Shown piece after piece: positions 39,701 through 48,700 of a stretch of 64,000 nucleotides of DNA. Under the pieces are notes generated by a model. That model was not told where the DNA came from. It did not search any database and saw nothing but the letters and a program-made list of their open reading frames with translations. Numbering within the stretch: position 1 is the first letter of the stretch; each line of letters opens with the position of its first letter. This DNA comes from Ochotona curzoniae. Its lineage: Eukaryota > Chordata > Mammalia > Lagomorpha > Ochotonidae. Where the stretch lies: assembly GCF_017591425.1 (NCBI RefSeq), contig NW_024466512.1, forward strand, positions 20,947,501 through 21,011,500, in the 5' to 3' direction. The position numbers were made by a program, and so were the translations under genes.

Positions 39701-42700
39701 TACTATTTGGGAATAGGTTTCCTATCTCAAATTGCCCCAGTTACCCTTTGACTCCTTTCTTAGAAACCATACAATGATTTCTCCTTACTCACAGTTCCTT
39801 CTAAGAAAGGAGAAAGGCTAAGACTTGAATTCTTTCTTCTAACATAGCAAGAACCTCATATTCAATTTATACTTCGTCTCCTTTCATCTCCAAATACCTG
39901 TAGTCATTTACCTAGATTTAAGCTTTAAGTTGTTCTGTGGCTAACCAGGAATCAGAAGGATGTTTTCTCTAGCAGCCACTGGAATTCAGTTGGATCAAAT
40001 TTATGATAAAATACAATCTGGGAAAACAGTCAGCTAAATATACAGAAGGGTAAGAGGCCCAAGACATCATCAAAGACTATGAAGAACCCTCTGGCTTTAC
40101 TGGCAGTTGCCACTGAGCTCCAGAAGAATACCTAATTTCATGACAGCATTTCTCTCCAAGAGGCTACCTTCTTTCAGTAGGACTCCTCCAAGCAGTCCTA
40201 ATTCCCCTGAGAAGCCAGGCAGCAGTCAGTCATTGAGATTCCTCCATACACCCAGGTGAGCCTTTCCTGTTTTCCTCTCTGTGCTCTGCTAAGCTAGCTG
40301 CCAGCTGGTCACTTGAATGGGTGTTCTTAGCTGAGAGGCTGCCAGTCCTTATAAATGCCTCAGCCCTCGAAAAGAATGAAACTATGCTGTCTTTCCTAAG
40401 ATCCCAAGGTACAGATGGGCAGCAAATATTCATGGAACTTTACACTTTCTTAATTGTACAAGAGCAAACAAAGCTTTTGTTTCTTTATTAAAGAGCAAGT
40501 CCTAGGTTAACAGTTCAAACAACATACTGAGTAGCCACTGAATAGAGTTGTACTTGAGACTGTGCAGGCACACATATGAAAATAGAGATAATGCATTAAG
40601 AGAAAATACAAGCCTATGGACTATGTAGTTAGTTCATGATGTACAGTTACTTTTATCTTTGGTGACCTGAATGTCCACAACCACAATTCTAGCATGCACA
40701 TTTCTGTTTGTAATGGTAAGCACAGACAGCCCATACCTCTCCATTTTTCCTAAAGCAGAGGTGTAGGGATTATGGTAATCTCTAACTTGGAACCTCCCTC
40801 CAAGCTCCCCTACATGCTGATTTTTAAAGGACAGAGGCCATTTTTGAAGCTCCCAATGTATTCTTAGTGCCCTGAGCTACCCTGGTCCCAAGCTTCTGGC
40901 TCCTTCCCATCAACCAACAGTTCTAATTAAAAAAAAAAAAAGACCCAATCTAGAGGGACTATCTCTTCCCTCCAGACCCAATCCAGGCAGGGAGATAAAG
41001 CTGAGGGACTTAGGCTCTCCATGACAGCTTTAAGGCAGGGAGGATAGAGAGGGAAGGATGTTTACTTGAATGTCCCTCATAGTTTCCCTAGAAACTGTGG
41101 CTCTTCAGCATCACCACAAGGTGACAGCAGGACCTAGGCTCTCTGGGCCACTGTGTGACACTCAAGGCTTTCTTTTCTTGCTTCTAGGCAACCAGATGCC
41201 CAGGAGAATTCCCAACACTGCAAAGCTATAAGAACATGCAACTCTTCAAAGCCAAGTTGTGTTACTAGGAAGGGGTAAGTTGTACACTACACGATGGAAA
41301 TAGGACCCAGGTGTTACATATAAAAAAATAATACACATTTAAGGAAATAAATAAAAAGGAGGAAAGAAGAGGGAGAGGGAGAGAGACCTTGAGGTTCTTA
41401 AAGAGAAGTACCCTCTCTAACTGGTTCAGGGCTTTGGTCTGTTCCCCACTACTTAGCTCCAGTTTGTTGAGAAGACATGGAGAAATCTGTGAAAGACAGG
41501 CAAATGTACGATTTAAACAAAGTGAAATAAACTCAAACACAAGCCAACAGGGAGCAGGGCAGGAATGGGGATGGATGGCAGGGGAGAAGGGAAGACCAGG
41601 TGCATGCACCAAACACCCAAGGGTCAGCTCCATGGGAGGAACCTCTTAGGGTGACAAGAAGAATCCTCATTCCAGGCCTCTGAGCTCCAGGGCTTCAGGC
41701 AAGACAGAAAGAGGCCATTCTTCTGATCCCCATTCTTTTCCAAGCTGTTTGAGAATCCTTTGGTTTGGAGTTAGGCTTGATTTACCTCTTCAACAGAGAC
41801 TAGAACAAGCATGAGCCCAGTCTAACCCAGCGGTGGCTAGGATGTGGGGCATGGCCTCTAATCTGCCCACAAAGCTGAGCCCTAAGGTGGTGAGACCTTC
41901 ATCTTTGCCAGCATAAACTTCCAGCCCAGCTGACAGGTCTCAGTCAGTTTCCATGAAGGACTGTCTCAGCAAGTTATTTGGTGGGTCATCTAAGGCCAGA
42001 AAGGGAAAGCCTGGGAAAGGAGAGGTATCCATGAGAGAATAATTTCTCATTAAAACAGTGAGATTTATTTCTGGACCCAAGAAGATATGTCTAACTAAAA
42101 GTGCATCTTTGCTAAGCAAGGGTATCACATATCCCTGAAGTTGGGAGATTAAAGTTTGGACGAGGGACAGGAGGTCATTCTCAGATCATACCTTTTTCAT
42201 GTTGGTCCCAACATAGCTCTTGGGTTCTTCTTTAAACTGAGGTAACCTATAACATAGAGAATCCATAGATTGTCAGCAGAGAGAATGACAGATATTCCTC
42301 TCCATGCCAGCCATAGATCAGAGCATGCTCTCTTCTAGGACAAGCTAGGAAGAGAAGCAGGCTAATTTCACTTTTTGCAGAGTGTTACTGGAGAGCCACA
42401 GGAATTGGGAACATATGACATGAACAAAAGAATGTAGACTCAGGGTAAGGTGACAAAATGCCCTTGGACTATGGAAGTTCTTTTCATGAAACCTCAAACT
42501 GACTCCTTGCTGTGTTCACTTGGTAAGTACTGCTGGAAGCCAAGAGATGGGGAGAGGGCAGTCTAAAAAAACCCCAGGAGACTGAGCACAGGGCGAGAAA
42601 CAAAAGGCAGCTTGAAGTCTCAAAACCAGTAAATCTGAGCCTGAGAAGTAAGAAGCTCACTGTAGTAGGGTCCAATGGCTGTCTAGTGTGAGATAGTAAA

Positions 42701-45700
42701 GATTATTTTCTATGGATCTAAGAGAAAAAAGAAATCCTAGGGGGAGGTTTTAAAGCCAATTCCTCAGCTCTTCCAAAAGCAAGTCCACAGAAAGGAGGTG
42801 CTCAAAGTAGGTGGTGAGACCTTGCGTGCAAAGGCCTCATAGGCTGAGGGCCTTACCTAGGGTAAACAACCATCTTGGTTTGCCTAGGACAGACAAGTTT
42901 GCTGGAATGTGCAATAACTATTAGTGCTAAAATCAAGAGTCCCAGGGAAACCAAGATTGCTGGTCACCCCAGCCTTGACCTTCTCTCACAGTAATCAGGT
43001 GGAGCTCTAGGAGTTCAGCAATCTGTGCCAGGTTCTTCTGAATTAATAAAGTCTCTGGGTTCCCTTTCTCAGCTGCTTCCTGAACAGAAACAGACGCAAG
43101 TTTGGGAAGCAGAATGAGATCTGTCAGCCTAGATTAAATAACCCTGTGCCTCCCCTGGAGGCCAAGCTAGCTCCCTCCTCCTTTTCCCTTGCTTGGTAAC
43201 CCTGGGCCCAGAGAACTATCCCCGTCCATATTCCCCGTGGCCTCTCCCATGGCTGTAGGGTTGGCCAGGTCCCTGAAGTGGCTGTGTAGCAGCAGGCAGA
43301 CTCAAGAGGCCTGGGCAGCCGGACTGAAGCAAACAGCAGCAGGTTTACCTTGTGAAGAGCAGCTGCACCATGTCTACGAGAGTGTGCTCTGCGGATTTTC
43401 TCAATAACTCTGCACAGGCAAAAACAAATAACACAGGTGTCATTACTTGCCGTGCTATTATCAGGAGGCTTCTCAGGGCAGACTCCCCTCCAAACCTTGT
43501 TTACCAAGGATTATGCCAAACTTATTAAAACCAGCTCCAGTGCAGCTTGGCAGCCATTGGCTCACTGGCCCACTAGGTGGCATTACTGAGTCAGGGAAAG
43601 TGGCGTGATACATTTGTTCTTTGGGGTAGCAGGCGGGTGTCAATCCCAGGGGAGGGGGATTCAGTGCCTGGGCTGAGTCAACCTGGGATCTATCCCAACT
43701 TCTGCCCTGACATAACAGGCTGAGGTCTCTATTCCAGCTTCACAGTAACCAGTGCAGATATTTCTAGACCCCCGTGGTTCCATGATGTAAACATAGTATG
43801 AGTTCCGAGTTTTCTGCTTCTCGGGCTCAGGGACGGTGCTCTGTGTTCATTCTCAGACACTGGCTTCCAGAGAAGGGAGAAATTCAATAGTCAAATACCT
43901 ACCACTGAGCCTCATTTCAAAACAGATCCGGAAGCAAGACTGCATAATCTCACACACAGATTCATTGGTTAGGTGGGTACCCACTGGAGTCAGCAACAGG
44001 GTCCGTAGAACCTACCAGCAAGAAAAAGGAGACGCTGTGAGTAAGCAGGCCGGCTGAGTGAGGAGCAGTTTACCCCAGCTTCTCCAGTGTCCCAAGGAAG
44101 AATTAAGAGCTCAGACAGGGAGGCTAGCAAGAACGCCCGCCTTTCTTCAGCTTGGTAGGAGTATCCCAGAAACCATTTTTTCACTCTGTACAATTCTGCT
44201 AATGCTCAGAACACTTTCCAGTCCTGGCCAAGCTCAACAGATGATAACACAGACACGCTCTGCCTGAGGGACAGGTATATTAAGGACCTCTAGTATCCGA
44301 TATCAATTCACTTACCACTTTAAATAATCTTTGGAAAAAGCTTTTTTACTTTAGGTGCTAACTTGCCTGTTTGGAGACATAAGATGTTCCCTAAGTCTTC
44401 CTGGAGCCAACATGCTGCCAATGGGCAGCTGGGTAAGGAGAGTCACAGCACCAGCCTCTGGCCATTAGCCCACTTACTCTTCCCCTGGTGCTTACCTGAA
44501 GGATTTTCATCAGGACAACCTCATCGCTGGCAGGATCTGTGCCCACAAAACGTGCATGAGTGACAGCATCTGCCATGTTCTCCATGCCCTCTGCTGTGCC
44601 CTCATGAGTGGGATCTGCTCCAGAAAAAAAGGACAGATGGAATGACATAAAGAGCAGAGAAAAAGTGAGACAGTCTAGAGGCTGCTATGAAAGGTTTCAG
44701 TTTTCCCCTCTCCTTGAGCTCCCAGAGAATTTTTTTAAAAATCAAAAACTGGCTTTAAAGAGCTCCTCACTGCAAATTCCACTAGGTAAGAACAGTGGTT
44801 CACATGTTTAAGTGTGAATCAAAATCATTTGTTAAAAAAAAAACAAATTGTTGGACCAGCACAGTAAGTAGCTCAACAGGCTAATCCTTTGCCTACAAGC
44901 ACCAACATCCCACATGGATGCCAGTTCATGCCCTAGTTGTTCCACTCGCCATTCAGCTCCCGGCTTGAGGCCGAGGCCTAGGCCTAGGCAAGCAGTAGAG
45001 GATGGCCCAAAGTTTTGGGATCCTGTATCCACGTGAGACTTAGAAGAAGCTTCTGGCTTCAGATCAGTTCAGCTCCAGGTGTTGTGGCCATTTGGGGAGT
45101 GAACCAGTGAATGGAAGATCTTTTTCTTTCCTCCCTGTAAATCTGACTTTCAAATAAAAATAAATATTTTAAAGCAAATTTAGAAAACAAAAATGCAAAT
45201 TGCTGGGTCCACTTGCAGACTCTTTGATTTGTATGTCTAGAGTGAGGTCTGAAAATTTATATTTCTAACAAGATCCACAGTGAAATTAATACTGCTAGAT
45301 AAAAAACAGCACTTTGGCAATCACTGGTATAAACCTTATTTTGTTGAAGGGCTTGTTGTATAAAGTTTTGGCCCAAGGCAAATGCTAAGTAGGGCCCCAG
45401 CTTTCACTCCACAAGTGGGTGCAACTGCCAGAGCTGAGCCCAACCAAAGCCAGGAACTTCTTCTGGTTCTCCCATGCAGGTGCAGGGTCCCAATGCTTTG
45501 GGCCATCCTCCATTGCTTTCCCAAGCTGCAAGCAGGGAGCTGAATGGGAAGTAGAACTGCTGGGATTAGAACCAGTGCCCATTTGGGATCCCGGCATCTT
45601 CAAGGTGAGGACTTTAGCTACTAGGTTACTGCGCCAGGTCTGGGCCAGAGCTTTTAATACCAACGTTATATAGCCTCTCCTGAACTTTCAAACCAGTTCA

Positions 45701-48700
45701 GGTGCTGTGGTAAGATATGAAAAGCTGATACCATCCATACTTACATCTGGGTGCCACATTACAGCAGCTAAGAGAGCTCCTTGGTTTCATTATTACTGAA
45801 AGCAATATGACACTGAGCAAGAATCCTGCTACCAGCTTGACTAAGCATTAGGAGAGAAAAAGTGAGAGAGTAAACAGGGCTGGCTAGGTGGGGAAGTGGG
45901 GATTTCAGCCATGAATAAGGAAAGATGCTAGGGGTTAGACAACCAGCACTAAGGAGGGGGCATTCCACTTCTGTCCATATGTGAAAACAGTCTCAAGGAG
46001 TAGCCGAAGCTGGTGCCTCCATAAAAGCCTAATAGGGTCCAGAAGAGTTGCCTGAATTTCTGGCTTCTGTCCCAGGTCTGTTGTTTAGTCCTGAAAGGGA
46101 AGCAGTGGGGCCCAGTGGGCTGGCCTAGCGGCTAAAATCCTCACCTTACACACGCCAGGATCCCATACGGGCACTGGTTCTAATTCCAGTGGCCCCGTTT
46201 CCCATCCAGTTCCCTGCTTGTGGCCTGGGAAAGCAGTCGAGGACTTCCCAAAGCCTTGGGATCCTGTACCCGTGTGGGAGACATGGAAGAGGCTCTGGGA
46301 TCCTGGCTTCGGATTGGCATGGCTCCGGCTGTTGCAGCCACTTGCGGAGTGAATCACCAGACAGAAGATCTTCCTCTCTGTCTCTCCTCCTCTTTGTATA
46401 TCTGACTTTGCAATAAAAATAAATAAATCTTAAAAAAAAAAGGAAGTAGTGGCAGGGAGGAAGACAGGCATATGTTAAAACTCTTGAGAGTGACAGAAAG
46501 TTGCTCTGCAAGTAGCATGATGTAACAGAGGCACACCTCCTACTTTCAAACGGTGGGAATTCTTGCCAGGACCAGTGTTGTAGCACAGCAAGTTAAGCTG
46601 CCCCCTGCAGCACCATCATCTCATATGGGTACTAATTTGAGTCCTGGCTGCCCCACTTCCAGTCCAGCTCCCTAGTAATGTGCCTGGGAAAGCAGCAGAG
46701 GATGGCCCAAATGCTTGGGCCCTTCCATCCACGTGACAGAGCCAGAAGCAGCTCTTGGCTTTGGCCTGGTCCTGACCAGCCATCGCAGCCATTTGGTGAT
46801 GAACCAGTAGATGGAAAACTCTTTCTCTTTCAAATAAGATAACATTTTTGCCATTTTCTCTTTCTGGGTAACTGAAATTCATGAGGTTGCTGAGTCTAAA
46901 GCTCCTGGAATGGTAAGGAAAGCCAGAGCATTTTCTCTTATAACCGTGAGCCACAAGACTTTCATCCTTCTTGTTTTTAGTTCTTGACACTTGGTCAAAT
47001 GCTCCTTCTCCTACTGACTACTTTTGAAAGCATGCAGAAGGAAGCGAGCTTCGGGGTAAACAGTGTAGGGCAGTGACAGCTTCTATCAGCACACAAAATC
47101 TTTTTTTTTTTGGTAAGATTTATTTATTTTTATTGGAAAGGCAGATTTTACAGAGAAAAGTAGAGACAGAAATAGAGATCTTCCATCCGCTATTTAGGTT
47201 CACTCCCCAAATGGCACCATGGCTGAAGCTGAGCCGATCTGAAGCTAGGAGCCTCTTTCAAGTCTCCCACGTGGGTGCTGGGTCCCAAGGCTCCCAGTCA
47301 TTCTCGACTGCTTTCCTAGGCCACAAGCAGGGAGCTGGATGGGAAGTGGAGCAGTGGGCACATAAACCAGCACCCACGTGGGATTCCAGCATGTGCAAGG
47401 TAAGGATTTAGCCACTGGGCCATCGCGCCAGGCCTGCGCACAGAAAATCTTACACACTCAGGAAATGGCAGTCTTGCTGCTAACTCCAAAGGCTCTTTGG
47501 GGGACTATTTTTTTTTTTTCCTGTTCTTTCAGTAATTTGTCTTGTTAAGGTGACTTAATGATCTCTTTTTAGTTCTTATTTCCTGAGCCCAAATGAAATA
47601 GCAAAGTTAATTTTCTACAAAAGGCAGGTAATAATGACAGATCTTTAGAATCACAGGCAGGGCCTGCAAGCAAGCTAGCCAGTGTCACAAATCCTCATTC
47701 AACAGCTGTGTGGGGTCAAACAAAAGGCTGGTCCTCGGAACCCCAGAACCCTTGGGTCACAAGATTCAGGTGAGAAGTGACTTCTTCTAGAAGGGCAGCC
47801 TGATCAAAGGGTTGTTTGGCTTGGGCTCATTTAACAGACTTTGTCTTCTCCAAGACCCCTTTCTTGGAATGTCCTTCTTTTACAGTCACTCCGGAGATAA
47901 CTTCAGGGACATCTGCCAACCTTATCTCATTCGTTCCTTTGGCTTTCATTCACTCCTTCCTGTTCCTTTCTCAGGCCCACTGCAGTCACCACCTCCAGCA
48001 TTCTCCTTTCCAACTGCAGGAAACTCCAATGACCAGCTGGCCTGAGGTCTCCAATGACCAGCCTGTCTGCCAACTCCAGGAAGGGGAGACAGTCACTCCA
48101 AGACATCAGGGGGAAATGGCCCAAGGGACAGCTGCTGGACACTGAGCAGAGCTGACCTGCAGATGGTGCTCAGGGCAAGGCGGCAGGCGGCAGGCTTCAT
48201 TTTCTTTAGGAACAGCATGGAGCCAGAATGAAGATGCCTGCAAAGTTTGGTGAACCTGCTGAGAGCCTGGCTGGCACCAGGACGCCTGTTCAGGATCCTA
48301 ATGCTTTGGGGAAGGAGACAGAAACTCCTAGGAAGGTAAAGAGTTCCCTTGACCTGAACTGAAAACCATTTTTTTTTTGTTCTGGCCAGCTACTTCCTGA
48401 GTTTCTTCTTTTCCTGTCTCCCTACTTAGAAACAAAGACAGCTGCGTCTTTTGTGTTCCTCATCTTTGTATATGGGCTGGCAAAAGGGGAAAAGGAATTC
48501 GGAATCCTGAGTGACAAGACCAACTAAATTAAAAATGGAAACTGAAAAAAAGACACCATGAACAAATTCAGAGATAAACTACAAACAGGGTGGAATATTT
48601 GCCTACACTGGGAACAAATACTATAATGGGATCATATCCTTACCAGAGGTCCTACTAACTGATAAAAAAAAAAAACCAAGACCAAAACCAATCCAATTTA

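Noticed and set aside
43124..43507. 127-codon minus-strand open frame covering GBF1 exon 43349-43409
   Set aside because: Reads the exon in the wrong frame; the real frame is fixed by neighbours and by the peptide [16 protein letters not shown].
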